A stretch of 64,000 nucleotides of DNA from Marinilabilia salmonicolor JCM 21150 (GCF_000259075.1 NZ_AJKI01000015.1:1-64000), one strand, 5' to 3'. Positions 9,088 to 17,380 are shown, counted from the first letter of the stretch. Notes: generated by a model from the sequence alone, not told the origin. Translations and numbers: made by a program.

Positions 9088-9119
9088 TTGCTCAGGATAG
9101 AAAATTTTATTTAACTTTG
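9088..9119 (+). promoter_or_regulatory. Bacteroidetes-type promoter of the thiamine operon
   Basis: A TTG at 9088-9090 lies 21 bp before TAACTTTG (9112-9119), matching the Bacteroidetes consensus of TTG about 20 bp before TAnnTTTG. Transcription would start near 9126, just before the TPP riboswitch. Confidence 0.65.
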
Positions 9120-9129
9120 TTTGTATAAA

Positions 9130-9208
9130 CTGTTAGGGGTGCTCCTTAGGGGGGCTGAGAATAAACCCTTTCACCTGATATGTATAATAACAGCGTAGGG
9201 AAACAGGA
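9130..9208 (+). promoter_or_regulatory. TPP (thiamine pyrophosphate) riboswitch
   Basis: The conserved THI-box parts appear in order: AGGGGTGC near 9135, GGCTGAGA near 9152, ACCC and CACCTGAT (9172-9179), and CAGCGTAGGGAAAC (9191-9204). These give the standard sensing-helix arms and the closing P1 stem (TGTTAGG... with ...AACAGG). It lies about 200 bp before thiM. A hairpin with a T run at 9249-9283 is the likely expression platform, so TPP binding should lower transcription of thiM-thiE-thiD-tenA. Confidence 0.93.
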
Positions 9209-9248
9209 ACTCAATGACCATTATTTTTTACAATAATACTTTCCATTG

Positions 9249-9283
9249 AAAAGCTGTTTTGCCTGTGCAGAGCAGCTTTTTTT
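9249..9283 (+). terminator. Attenuator hairpin of the TPP riboswitch
   Basis: AAAAGCTG (9249-9256) pairs with CAGCTTTT (9273-9280), and the T run continues to 9283. It lies 40 bp after the aptamer and 127 bp before thiM, as expected for a transcription attenuator. The 9284-9409 stretch after it holds no gene that I can support. Confidence 0.7.
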
Positions 9284-9409
9284 GTTGTTTTCCCGGCATT
9301 AACCGGGGGTGCAGGAATATCAGCTCCCTCAAACTTTAAAAAATCTTGTTGTTCCTTATCAGGTGTTGAAAAATCAACAGTTTGTTTAACCTTACAAAAA
9401 ACAAACATT

Positions 9410-10204
9410 ATGATTACAGCACAAAATGTAAGCAAAAACCTTCAAGATTTGCGAAAACAGACACCTTTGGTTCACAACATTACCAATTATGTGGTCATGA
9501 ACAACACTGCCAATGCCCTTTTGTCGATAGGTGCCAGTCCTGTAATGGCTCATGCCCCGGAAGAAATGGAAGCTATGGCCGGAATTGCTTCATCTCTGGT
9601 AATTAATATTGGAACCCTGAGCAGTGAATGGATAGAGGGAATGTTGATAGCAGGAAAAACTGCCCGGCAAAGGAAAATCCCGATAGTGCTGGACCCGGTA
9701 GGTGCCGGAGCAACAGGTTTCCGGACCCAAACCTGTCATAAAATCATTAAGGAGTGTAAGCCCACTGTCATCCGTGGAAATGCTTCAGAAATCATGGCAC
9801 TTATCAGGAGTGATGTACAGACCAAAGGCGTGGATAGTACCGAATCATCCGAGAATGCGGTAGAACTGGCTAAAACACTATCCAGAGAAACCGGCGCAGT
9901 TGTAAGTGTCAGCGGTCCTGTTGACTTTATTACAAATGGAGAAAACATACTGACCATCAAAAATGACATTCCTATAATGCCCAAAGTTACAGGAATGGGA
10001 TGTACGGCCAGCGCAATCACCGGTGCTGTGGCGGCTGCATGTCCAAATCCGCTCGAAGCCGCTGCCACTGCCATGGCCATTATGGCAGTAGCAGGAGAAA
10101 TGACACTGCCATTGGCCAAAGGGCCCGGGACGTTCCAATCTCATTTTCTCGACGCTCTCTATAACATGAGCGATAAAGAAATAGCCGAATATCTGAAATT
10201 ATGA
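9410..10204 (+). CDS. thiM: Hydroxyethylthiazole kinase
   Basis: The 264-residue protein matches ThiM in length and sequence. It has PLVHNITNYVVMNNTANALLSIGASPVMAHAPEE near the N-terminus, VLDPVGAGAT (about 94-103), and the catalytic loop VTGMGCTASAITGA (about 190-203) with the conserved Cys. It phosphorylates the thiazole alcohol for salvage into thiamine. It is the first gene behind the TPP riboswitch. Its stop overlaps the thiE start in an ATGA arrangement (thiE starts at 10201), which implies translational coupling. Confidence 0.95.
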   Translation: MITAQNVSKNLQDLRKQTPLVHNITNYVVMNNTANALLSIGASPVMAHAPEEMEAMAGIASSLVINIGTLSSEWIEGMLIAGKTARQRKIPIVLDPVGAGATGFRTQTCHKIIKECKPTVIRGNASEIMALIRSDVQTKGVDSTESSENAVELAKTLSRETGAVVSVSGPVDFITNGENILTIKNDIPIMPKVTGMGCTASAITGAVAAACPNPLEAAATAMAIMAVAGEMTLPLAKGPGTFQSHFLDALYNMSDKEIAEYLKL

Positions 10205-10845
10205 AACCATCTTTTTCATTAAACCTGTATCTGGTTACCGACAGGGATCTTTCTTTGGGAAGATCACTGACTGAAATTGTTGTAAAAGCTGCAAAAGGCG
10301 GTGTTACAATGGTTCAACTCAGGGAAAAAAGTGCTTCCACCCGACAGATTATACAGGAAGCACTTCAAATTAAACCAATCTTAAAAAAATATGGTATTCC
10401 TCTGATTATTAATGATCGTGTGGACGTTGCAATGGCCATTGATGCTGATGGAGTTCATTTGGGACAAAGTGATATGAATTGGCAGATGGCACGAACTCTT
10501 CTGGGGCCTGAAAAAATCATCGGTCTTTCCATTGAAAATGTGGATCAATTAACGGATGCCAATGAGGCAGATATTGATTACATCGGTATCAGTCCTGTTT
10601 TTACCACTCCCACAAAAAAAGAACTATCCAAAGGCCTGGGATTATCGGGAACTGTTGAAATTGCAGCTCTTTCAAAACATTCATCAGTTGCCATTGGAGG
10701 TATTAATAAAACCAATGCGGCAGATATCTTAAGCACCGGCACCAATGGCATTTCCGTAGTATCAGCTATTTGTTCGGCTGAAGACCCGGAAGGTGCGGCA
10801 AAAGAGCTTACCGGTATTATTAAACAAGTAATAAAACAACCCTGA
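10201..10845 (+). CDS. thiE: Thiamine phosphate synthase
   Basis: The 214-residue TIM-barrel enzyme joins the pyrimidine and thiazole phosphates into thiamine phosphate. Family motifs visible are YLVTDRDL at the first strand, VQLREK (about 38-43), INDRVDVAMAIDADGVHLGQSD (about 70-91), the ISPVFTTPTKK loop (about 128-138) and the phosphate-binding AIGGI near 160. It overlaps thiM by 4 bp and is followed 2 bp later by thiD. Confidence 0.95.
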   Translation: MKPSFSLNLYLVTDRDLSLGRSLTEIVVKAAKGGVTMVQLREKSASTRQIIQEALQIKPILKKYGIPLIINDRVDVAMAIDADGVHLGQSDMNWQMARTLLGPEKIIGLSIENVDQLTDANEADIDYIGISPVFTTPTKKELSKGLGLSGTVEIAALSKHSSVAIGGINKTNAADILSTGTNGISVVSAICSAEDPEGAAKELTGIIKQVIKQP

Positions 10846-10847
10846 TT

Positions 10848-11657
10848 ATGAAGCAATACAACACGGTTTTGACCATTGCCGGAAGTGATAGTGGCGGAGG
10901 TGCGGGTATCCAGGCAGATCTGAAAACTATTTCAGCATGTGGATGCTATGGAATGTCTGTGATTACAGCTATAACCGCACAAAATACCCAGGGAGTTTCT
11001 GATATTTTCCCGGTTCAGTTGTCAACCATTGAAAAACAAATTGATGCTGTAATGTCGGATATTGGCGCTAAAGCGGTGAAGATAGGCATGTTACACTCAA
11101 CGGAAGTCATTGAATTGGTCGCCCGCAAAATACAGGATTACAAGGTCAGAAATCTGGTAATTGACCCGGTAATGGTTGCCACTTCAGGAGACAAATTACT
11201 CAGAGATGAAGCCATTCAGGCCTTAAAAGAAATCCTGCTTCCGATGGCAAGGGTAATCACCCCAAACATTCCGGAAGCTGAAATTCTTTTAGGTGAAAAA
11301 CTGGAAGAGCAATGCAAATTTCCGGACGCAGCCAGGCAACTCTCCTCAAAAAGTGAAGCGTCGGTGTTGCTAAAAGCCGGGCATCTCAGCGACAAAGAGT
11401 TGATTGATGTGTTTTACAATGAGGAAAGCAGCGAAATGATTTATCTGAAATCTCATCGTATTAACACCCCAAATACGCATGGAACAGGATGTACCCTTTC
11501 ATCAGCCATAGCTTCATTCCTGGCTGCTGAGAATTCATTAAACAAAGCGGTAACTAAAGGAAAAGATTATATCGAAGGGGCAATTAAAAAAGGCAGGAAC
11601 TATAAAATTGGTGAAGGCCACGGGCCGGTTCATCATTTTCATAAATGGTGGAAGTAA
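10848..11657 (+). CDS. thiD: Hydroxymethylpyrimidine kinase / phosphomethylpyrimidine kinase
   Basis: The 269-residue ribokinase-fold protein begins with the family signature TIAGSDSGGGAGIQADLKT (residues 6-24). The anion hole and catalytic Cys/Asp region is HGTGCTLSSAIASFLA (about 208-223). It phosphorylates HMP twice to HMP-PP, the substrate ThiE needs. The start is 2 bp after thiE, so both are on one transcript under the TPP riboswitch. Confidence 0.95.
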   Translation: MKQYNTVLTIAGSDSGGGAGIQADLKTISACGCYGMSVITAITAQNTQGVSDIFPVQLSTIEKQIDAVMSDIGAKAVKIGMLHSTEVIELVARKIQDYKVRNLVIDPVMVATSGDKLLRDEAIQALKEILLPMARVITPNIPEAEILLGEKLEEQCKFPDAARQLSSKSEASVLLKAGHLSDKELIDVFYNEESSEMIYLKSHRINTPNTHGTGCTLSSAIASFLAAENSLNKAVTKGKDYIEGAIKKGRNYKIGEGHGPVHHFHKWWK

Positions 11658-11691
11658 ATAACATAATGAATGATCATCAATAAGAGGCACT

Positions 11692-12366
11692 ATGAACAAC
11701 CAATCAGATCTGTCTAATCCGCCGGCAGGTCCTTTTACTAGAGAATTGTGGGAAAACAACAAATTCCTGATTGATGAAATCATTCATCATCCGTTTTGCC
11801 GAAGATTGTCGGATGGCACTCTTCCCTACGAGGCTTTCAAAAATTATCTGGAACAAGATATTTTATATATTGAACAGGATGCCCGGGCATTTGCAATTAC
11901 AGCCGGTTGTGCTTATACCACCGAAGCATTCTCTTTTTTTACAGATATGGCCCGCGACGGGCTGGAAATTGAACGGATACTACACAGAGATTTATTGCCC
12001 TACTTTGAGGTTAAACGACCCGATAAAATGTCAAAAACATGTAATGGATATACCTCTTTTTTGTTGAATACAGCATTAAAAGCCTCTTATCCGGAATCTG
12101 TGGCTGCTTTATTACCTTGCTTTTGGGTTTACAGGGAAACAGGGCTGAAAATGCGCCAGGAAGCGACAGAGAAAAACCCGTTCTGGAAATGGCTGGACAC
12201 TTATTCAGACGAAGCCTACGGACTTTATGTTGATCGATTTTTAATCATTACAGAAGCACTTTTATCCGGGGAATCTTGCTCCATCCGTGAAAAAATGCAT
12301 CAGGCCTTCCGCAGAAGCTGTGAATTTGAGAAATCTTTTTTTACTGAGGCGATGGGATTTTTGTAA
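11692..12366 (+). CDS. tenA: Aminopyrimidine aminohydrolase / thiaminase II (TenA)
   Basis: The 224-residue all-helical protein has the TenA catalytic Cys143 in LPCFWVYRETG and the Asp/Tyr-rich pocket YLEQDILYIEQDARAF (residues about 52-67). A late Glu (CEFEKSFFTEAM) fits the general acid. TenA hydrolyses degraded thiamine to give HMP, which feeds ThiD. It lies 34 bp after thiD at the end of the operon. The set thiM-thiE-thiD-tenA without thiC or thiG is a salvage rather than de novo set; the latter may be elsewhere in the genome. Confidence 0.93.
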   Translation: MNNQSDLSNPPAGPFTRELWENNKFLIDEIIHHPFCRRLSDGTLPYEAFKNYLEQDILYIEQDARAFAITAGCAYTTEAFSFFTDMARDGLEIERILHRDLLPYFEVKRPDKMSKTCNGYTSFLLNTALKASYPESVAALLPCFWVYRETGLKMRQEATEKNPFWKWLDTYSDEAYGLYVDRFLIITEALLSGESCSIREKMHQAFRRSCEFEKSFFTEAMGFL

Positions 12367-12468
12367 AGATAAAGAAAAGAAAACTGGACAGCTGTTTCAA
12401 AAATTCCTATTTTTGTTAATCATTAATTGCATCCTGAGGGATGCGTTAACCTTTAAACTGATTTTACC

Positions 12469-12909
12469 ATGAAGAAATTATTTTTTTCGTTGTTTATTAG
12501 CATTTCAGTGGTAGCCGGAGCCCAAACCAACACAGAAACCATTACCACTTTTCTGGAAGGCATCATAAATTTTCAGGAAGTTGAAGTAAATGATCACAAC
12601 CCAATTATCTCCATTAGCGAACTGGCTGCGCAACAATCAGATGAAACAATTATCCTTACCGGAGCAAATGTCAGTGAGACTTTTGATAAGGCGATGGATT
12701 ACAACCATGCTTTAATTGTGGTTGGTATTCACACAGCAGTTTTGGTTACAGACTGGAAAGATTGCACCCCGTCTGGTGCCTGGGATGCCTGTATGCCCAT
12801 GGGAGAAGGATATGTCAAGCGAACGGCACTTGAAAAAGAGAGCGGATATATCAACAACATAATTGGTATTCCCGACAATCAGGAAAGAAAAGTTTATCTT
12901 TTCAATTAA
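12469..12909 (+). CDS. Small secreted protein of unknown function
   Basis: The 146-residue protein has a signal peptide (KKLFFSLFISISVVAGAQT) and a mature part I do not recognise. Two cysteines (DCTPSGAWDACMP, about 103-115) could form a disulphide. It follows tenA by 102 bp, and a GCATCC-TGAG-GGATGC hairpin (12429-12444) lies in that gap, so it is probably not in the thiamine operon. The stop codon TAA (12907-12909) is unusual: TA is the target duplication of a family 2 element and the last A is the element's first base. Removing the element and one TA still leaves TAA. Confidence 0.7.
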   Translation: MKKLFFSLFISISVVAGAQTNTETITTFLEGIINFQEVEVNDHNPIISISELAAQQSDETIILTGANVSETFDKAMDYNHALIVVGIHTAVLVTDWKDCTPSGAWDACMPMGEGYVKRTALEKESGYINNIIGIPDNQERKVYLFN

Positions 12910-13086
12910 CCTGTTTTATTCATAAATAATCTATTCCAATGCTCAACTATCGGCAAAATACAAGTATCCTCGTCAAATTTGACTTAAAAAAATAGTCCAC
13001 TATTTCCTGCTTTAAATTTACCTGCGGGTTCGTGTATTTCTTGATATTTGAACATTTCATTACGAAGATTCATGAATAAATCAGAC
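12909..13086. mobile_element. MITE-like element, family 2, copy 1 (178 bp)
   Basis: The ends are imperfect inverted repeats of about 40 bp: ACCTGTTTTATTCATAAAT at the left and the inverse of GTCTGATTTATTCATGAAT at the right. TA flanks both sides (12907-12908 and 13087-13088). Copy 2 at 19629-19804 matches over the whole length. A TA duplication is the mark of IS630/Tc1-mariner-type transposition, so this is probably a non-autonomous relative; no transposase is in the window. Confidence 0.75.
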
Positions 13087-13097
13087 TAAATTAGAAA

Positions 13098-13155
13098 AAA
13101 TGCATAAAAAAGGGCTGTCCAAAAGGATTTGGGCAGCCCCTTTTTTATGCATTTT
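13098..13155. terminator. Long perfect hairpin with flanking A/T runs
   Basis: AAAATGCATAAAAAAGGGCTG pairs almost perfectly with the inverse arm around 13134-13155, and a shorter inner pairing (TCCAAA/TTTGGG) extends it. Such a structure works as a terminator in both directions. It separates the rightward 12469 gene from the leftward pyrI. The remaining bases to 13251 hold no gene. Confidence 0.65.
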
Positions 13156-13251
13156 CAGCCCTATATGCTGTCTTAAAAAAACAGGCTCTAACTTGATAAA
13201 TTTTTATCGACAGAATAAAAACCTCAAGAGCAATAATGCGGAAGAAGTGAT

Positions 13252-13716
13252 TTAAGAAGCCTCAAACCTAAGTTCTTCCTGGGTGGTGATTTTCTCACAG
13301 TAATGACACCTGAGGGCAACTTCTTTTTTATTAATAACATTGAAGTGAGTGGTAACAGCCTCGTTATTAGTCACGCACTTTGGATTAAAACACTTAACAA
13401 TTCCAACAATGGTGTCAGGAATGGTTACATCGCTTTTTTCCACCACTTCAAAATTCTTGATAACATTTAATCTGGCATGAGGAGCGACCAGTGATATTTT
13501 GTTAATTTCATGGTCCTGAAAAAACACCTCTGAAACTTTAATAATAGCTTTTCGGCCCTGTTTCTTACTGTCAAGATTAGCGCCAAAAGTTATCTGAGTA
13601 CTGATTTTATCAAGTCCCAGAATGGTAATTACTTTGAACAGGTTTTCTGACGGAATGTGATCAATCACGGTTCCGTTTTCTATTGCACTAACTTTTAATT
13701 CTTTATTACTTGCCAT
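13252..13716 (-). CDS. pyrI: Aspartate carbamoyltransferase regulatory chain
   Basis: The 154-residue protein is a full-length PyrI. It has an N-terminal nucleotide-binding domain (NGTVIDHIPSENLFKVITILGL, residues 14-35) and a C-terminal zinc domain with Cys109, Cys114, Cys137 and Cys140. It binds CTP/ATP and holds the PyrB trimers in the allosteric holoenzyme. It is downstream of pyrB on the same strand, but the two genes, usually adjacent or overlapping, are separated by 223 bp of which 186 are a MITE-like element. Expression from the pyrB promoter must now read through that repeat. Confidence 0.93.
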   Translation of the reverse strand: MASNKELKVSAIENGTVIDHIPSENLFKVITILGLDKISTQITFGANLDSKKQGRKAIIKVSEVFFQDHEINKISLVAPHARLNVIKNFEVVEKSDVTIPDTIVGIVKCFNPKCVTNNEAVTTHFNVINKKEVALRCHYCEKITTQEELRFEAS

Positions 13717-13754
13717 TTTTTTCTGTCTTCAAAAGATTAAACTACGCTTACTTA

Positions 13755-13940
13755 GTATCTGTCCATAAAGTCCCATTTGCTGCGTTACTCTTGCCTCCAA
13801 AATGCTCATTTACATGAGTAAACTCCGCTTTTGGCGGTTTCGCAAGCCCCCGATGAAAAATCGGGGCAGGCTTTGCAACTGGAACTTTTTGACCAGACAC
13901 ATGACTACTCAGTCTCAAATCCGACTTTATAAACGGGCAC
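13755..13940. mobile_element. MITE-like element, family 1, copy C (186 bp), between pyrB and pyrI
   Basis: The ends are GTATCTGTCCATAAAGT and the inverse of GTGCCCGTTTATAAAGT. The flanks are TACTTA (13749-13754) and TACATA (13941-13946), a 6-bp duplication with one mismatch. Compared with copy E it carries an extra palindromic insert, CCCGATGAAAAATCGGGG (about 13848-13866), inside the element. Its last base is part of the pyrB stop codon. Confidence 0.8.
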
Positions 13941-14857
13941 TACATAAGTCCCATCACGGCAGCTATCAACGCCATCCGGGCATAAACACCGTTTTTTGCC
14001 TGATCGAAATAATAGGCCTTGGGACTGCTATCCACATCTGTGTGAATTTCATTTACTCTGGGAAGAGGGTGCAATACCCGCATATTATCTTTTGTTCCCT
14101 TAAGCATATTGCGCTTTAGTACATAGGCATTCTTCACCCTTTCGTATTCCATAGGATCAGAAAAACGTTCTTTCTGGACACGGGTCATGTAAATAATATC
14201 AGCTTCATCAATAATCTCCGACAATTCTCCATGCTCATAATAAGGAATTCCGTGTTCTTCAAGAAAAAGCTTGTATTCCCTCGGCATTCTCAATTCTTCA
14301 GGAGAAACAAAATGAAACGTTGGATTGAAGTTGGATAATGCCATCAGTAGTGAATGAACAGTGCGCCCATATTTTAAGTCACCGACCATGAAAATATTCA
14401 AATCATCCAACTTCCCCTGGGTTTGACGAATTGAATACAAATCAAGCATTGTCTGTGTCGGATGTTGATTGGCACCGTCGCCGGCATTGATTACCGGGAC
14501 CAAAGACTGCTCAGAAGCATATCTGGCACTACCTTCGAGCGGATGCCTCATCACAATAAGATCGGCATAACGGCTTACCATCTGGATAGTATCTTTCAGG
14601 CTCTCTCCTTTGGTTGCAGAAGAGGAAGCAGAATCAGAAAACCCCACAACCCGTCCTCCCAGACGGTTAATAGCAGTTTCAAAACTCAATCTTGTACGGG
14701 TTGACGGCTCAAAAAAGAGACTTCCAACCACTTTTCCTTCCAGCAACTTTTGATTAGGATTGACTTCGAATTCTTCAGCAAGATCAAGGATGTGCAAAAT
14801 CTCTTCTTTGCTAAAATCATTGATGGAGACCAGGCTCCGGTTCTTCATCTCAGGCAT
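13940..14857 (-). CDS. pyrB: Aspartate carbamoyltransferase catalytic chain
   Basis: The 305-residue protein has the carbamoyl-phosphate loop [10 protein letters not shown] (residues 51-60), the second phosphate contact SSSATKGES (about 77-85), [10 protein letters not shown] (about 131-140) and LHPLPR near 262-267. It carries out the first committed step of pyrimidine synthesis. The stop TAG is made of TA from a target duplication and G from the first base of MITE-like copy C. Deleting the element with one duplication copy gives TAA at the same codon, so the protein length is unchanged. pyrI follows beyond the element. Confidence 0.95.
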   Translation of the reverse strand: MPEMKNRSLVSINDFSKEEILHILDLAEEFEVNPNQKLLEGKVVGSLFFEPSTRTRLSFETAINRLGGRVVGFSDSASSSATKGESLKDTIQMVSRYADLIVMRHPLEGSARYASEQSLVPVINAGDGANQHPTQTMLDLYSIRQTQGKLDDLNIFMVGDLKYGRTVHSLLMALSNFNPTFHFVSPEELRMPREYKLFLEEHGIPYYEHGELSEIIDEADIIYMTRVQKERFSDPMEYERVKNAYVLKRNMLKGTKDNMRVLHPLPRVNEIHTDVDSSPKAYYFDQAKNGVYARMALIAAVMGLM

Positions 14858-15280
14858 GTTGTTCTTTATCTTAATGGTTTAAAATATAGTGTTTCAAATA
14901 TATGGGCAAAAAAAAGACCCGGTCAATAAATAACCAGGTCTTCCGACAAATATTTTAAAGAAAAAATGAAAGAGATGTTGATGAAAAAAAACAACATTCC
15001 TGTATTTGAGATGCCTGATTGTCAGGCCACTTTCTATTTTCTTTTGATTCGACATATCAAAAAACAAAGCTATCCATTTTTTCCCAGATAGTAAAGGAAA
15101 AATTCTGTTTTGATTAAAGAAAAAACAATTCGAATCATACAACTGTCATTTGTGATAACACTTAAAATATATTCCTTATAAAAAATTACTTTTGTACAGT
15201 TTTTTGCCATTCATTGCCCAATTCAAGAGACTGATTTCTCCCCTTATCCGGCAAATCAAAATGTATTAAAAAATAGTGCT
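14858..15280. other. Intergenic region between divergent pyrB and the RsmI-like gene
   Basis: This 423-bp gap holds divergent promoters. A hairpin (AAGACC...GGTCTT, about 14917-14943) is visible, as is a TACTTTTG box (15187-15194) that could be the -7 element of the rightward gene. No coding frame with a start and family signal was seen. Confidence 0.4.
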
Positions 15281-15988
15281 ATGCAGGGAAAATTATATAT
15301 GATTCCTAACCATTTGGGAAACGAACAAACCGGTTTTACCATTCCAACCGAAGTGGCGGCTTTATCGTGCAAACTTCGATTTTTCATTGTGGAAAATATC
15401 CGGACTGCCCGACGCTATCTCAGGTTATTGGATTCACAAATGGACATCGACAACTCCACCTTTTTTGTGCTCGATAAGCACACAGGGCCCAGAGAATATT
15501 CAACTTTTTTAGAACCGATCACACAGGGCCATGACATCGGTGTAATATCAGAAGCCGGTTGTCCCGGCGTGGCAGATCCGGGTGCTGAAATTGTAAAAAT
15601 AGCCCATCAGAAAAACATTCAGGTTGTTCCGTTGGTTGGTCCCTCCTCCATTCTTATGGCCCTGATGGCTTCCGGGATGAATGGTCAAAGCTTTGCCTTT
15701 AACGGTTATCTGCCCATAGATAAATCAGAACGCTCCAAGACTATAAAACAGTTGGAAGCAAGAAGTGCTAAGGAAAAACAAACTCAGTTATTCATTGAAG
15801 CTCCCTATCGCAATAATGCTATGGCACAAGATCTTTTAAAAAACTGTCGTCCTGACACACTGCTCTGCATTGCCTGTAATATTTCGATGCCTGACGAATT
15901 TGTGGTGACTCGTCCCATATCCGGGTGGAAAGGAAAACTACCCGAATTGCATAAAAAACCTACAATGTTCCTGTTACAGGGAACCTAA
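15281..15988 (+). CDS. SAM-dependent methyltransferase of the RsmI/tetrapyrrole methylase fold
   Basis: The 235-residue protein has the fold's signatures: GVISEAGCPGVADPGAEIV (about residues 88-106), VPLVGPSSILMALMASG (about 114-130) and the Gly-rich FAFNGYLP. It lacks the YEAPHR form of true RsmI and reads IEAPYRNNAM instead. This is typical of a Bacteroidetes paralogue of 16S rRNA 2'-O-methyltransferase RsmI, so the substrate is uncertain. It converges on truA with only 2 bp between stops. Confidence 0.8.
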   Translation: MQGKLYMIPNHLGNEQTGFTIPTEVAALSCKLRFFIVENIRTARRYLRLLDSQMDIDNSTFFVLDKHTGPREYSTFLEPITQGHDIGVISEAGCPGVADPGAEIVKIAHQKNIQVVPLVGPSSILMALMASGMNGQSFAFNGYLPIDKSERSKTIKQLEARSAKEKQTQLFIEAPYRNNAMAQDLLKNCRPDTLLCIACNISMPDEFVVTRPISGWKGKLPELHKKPTMFLLQGT

Positions 15989-15990
15989 GC

Positions 15991-16749
15991 TCAGACTTTT
16001 CGCCGGAACATCGCTTCCGGATATTCGATATGGGTCAGGAAAAGAGCCTGCGGGGGAGCAGAGGTCCCTGCTCCGCCCCTGTCTTTGGCTTCAATAATTT
16101 CACAAAAATCATCCACAGATAATTTTTTCCGGCCTACTTCCAATAACGTTCCCACCACGGCACGTACCATATTTCTTAAAAACCGATCTGCAGAAATGGT
16201 AAAAACATATCTTTCATCCCTTTTCTCCCAGAAAGCCTCTGTTATTCGGCAGAAATTGGTTTTGTTTCCTCCATGCAACCGGGCAAAACTGGTAAAATCA
16301 TCATATTCTTTAAGCTTTTCCGCAGCAAGATTCATATAATCAAAATCCGGAATAAACCAGGGACGATGGGTCAACCCATCCAGAAAAGGATTTTTTCGGA
16401 GAACAAGGTGATATTCATAAGTTCTGGATATTGCATCGTAACGTGCATGAGCATCATCCGCCACAGGGGTAAAAGAATAAACCGCAATTCCGGAAGGCAA
16501 CATGCTATTTGTTTTTTTTAGCAATACAGATTCTGTAAAGGGTAAAGGATTTGCCTCAAAATGGGCCACAAAATAGGTAGCATGTACTCCTGTATCGGTT
16601 CTGCCGGCTCCTGTAACCTTAATTTCTTCCTGTAACAGAGTTGTAAGAACCTGTTCCAGATCCTGCTGAACAGTTACTGCATTGGGTTGCTTTTGCCAAC
16701 CGTGAAAATTGGCTCCGTTGTATGCCAACTCTATAAAGTACCTTGCCAT
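15991..16749 (-). CDS. truA: tRNA pseudouridine(38-40) synthase
   Basis: The 252-residue protein has the catalytic Asp52 in GAGRTDTGVHA (residues 47-57), the N-terminal RYFIELAYNGANFHGWQ strand, and the C-terminal RFLRNMVRAVVGTLLEVGR motif. It modifies uridines 38-40 of the tRNA anticodon stem. It is convergent with the RsmI-like gene, and a 193-bp gap separates its start from the next, divergent gene. Confidence 0.95.
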   Translation of the reverse strand: MARYFIELAYNGANFHGWQKQPNAVTVQQDLEQVLTTLLQEEIKVTGAGRTDTGVHATYFVAHFEANPLPFTESVLLKKTNSMLPSGIAVYSFTPVADDAHARYDAISRTYEYHLVLRKNPFLDGLTHRPWFIPDFDYMNLAAEKLKEYDDFTSFARLHGGNKTNFCRITEAFWEKRDERYVFTISADRFLRNMVRAVVGTLLEVGRKKLSVDDFCEIIEAKDRGGAGTSAPPQALFLTHIEYPEAMFRRKV

Positions 16750-16942
16750 TTTGTTGATAATTGTTTGAATTATTCCACAAAGAAAAGATTTTCCTTTGAT
16801 ACCAGACCAATCAGATTAATTCATATACCATCTGAAGTAAAAAAAGCCACTGCTCATTGACAGATTATTCCGCTTTTCGTAACTTTTAAAACCGGGAAGA
16901 ATTAACCTGCCGGGGCCAAAAAAACCATAAAAACCAATAATT

Positions 16943-17380
16943 ATGGACAATACCAAGCCCGTTGACAGCACCACGAAAACAATTCGGGAAATTGAGAAAA
17001 TTCTCCAAACTCTTTTACAATCTCAGGAAAAAGGAGATATTGAAAGCTTTTCCAATTGTTTCTTTCACGCTTCTTCTGTCGTTCATATAGGGACAGATGT
17101 GGATGAATATTTTACCTCCTGGCGGGACTATCTGCACTGGATTGATGATTTTCTTATCTCCCGTAAGGGGCATGAAATTAACGCTCAGAATACCCGAATC
17201 AGGCTCAATGAAGAACAAAATACCGCCTGGTATTCACAACTCATCGATACCTGTTACGAAACAAAGGGTGAAATTACCCGCATTGAAGGCTTCAGGCACA
17301 CGGGTGTCATAATAAAAACAAATAATGGCTGGAAAATTGTACAAAGTCATGTTTCAGCACCATTGATTACGGAATCCTGA
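16943..17380 (+). CDS. SnoaL/NTF2-like domain protein
   Basis: The 145-residue protein has the layout of a cone-shaped NTF2-like fold: a first helix (REIEKILQTLLQSQEKGDIESFSNCF), then HASSVVHIGTDVDEYFTSWRDYLHWIDDF, and the strand-rich end RIEGFRHTGVIIKTNNGWKIVQSHVSAP, which is the hallmark of SnoaL_3-type proteins. Members bind small ligands or act as isomerase-like enzymes, but many have no known activity. No catalytic residue can be assigned. It stands 112 bp before the next gene. Confidence 0.75.
   Translation: MDNTKPVDSTTKTIREIEKILQTLLQSQEKGDIESFSNCFFHASSVVHIGTDVDEYFTSWRDYLHWIDDFLISRKGHEINAQNTRIRLNEEQNTAWYSQLIDTCYETKGEITRIEGFRHTGVIIKTNNGWKIVQSHVSAPLITES

Noticed and set aside
9211-9435. 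A 74-codon frame on the reverse strand over the thiamine leader
   Set aside because: It overlaps the attenuator hairpin and the thiM start; the riboswitch explains this DNA.
13802-14119. A 105-codon frame on the + strand opposite the pyrB 3' end
   Set aside because: It spans copy C and the antisense of pyrB; the reading is an accident of both.
14894-15142. An 82-codon frame in the pyrB upstream gap
   Set aside because: Phe-rich AT-driven composition, no recognisable start context or domain.
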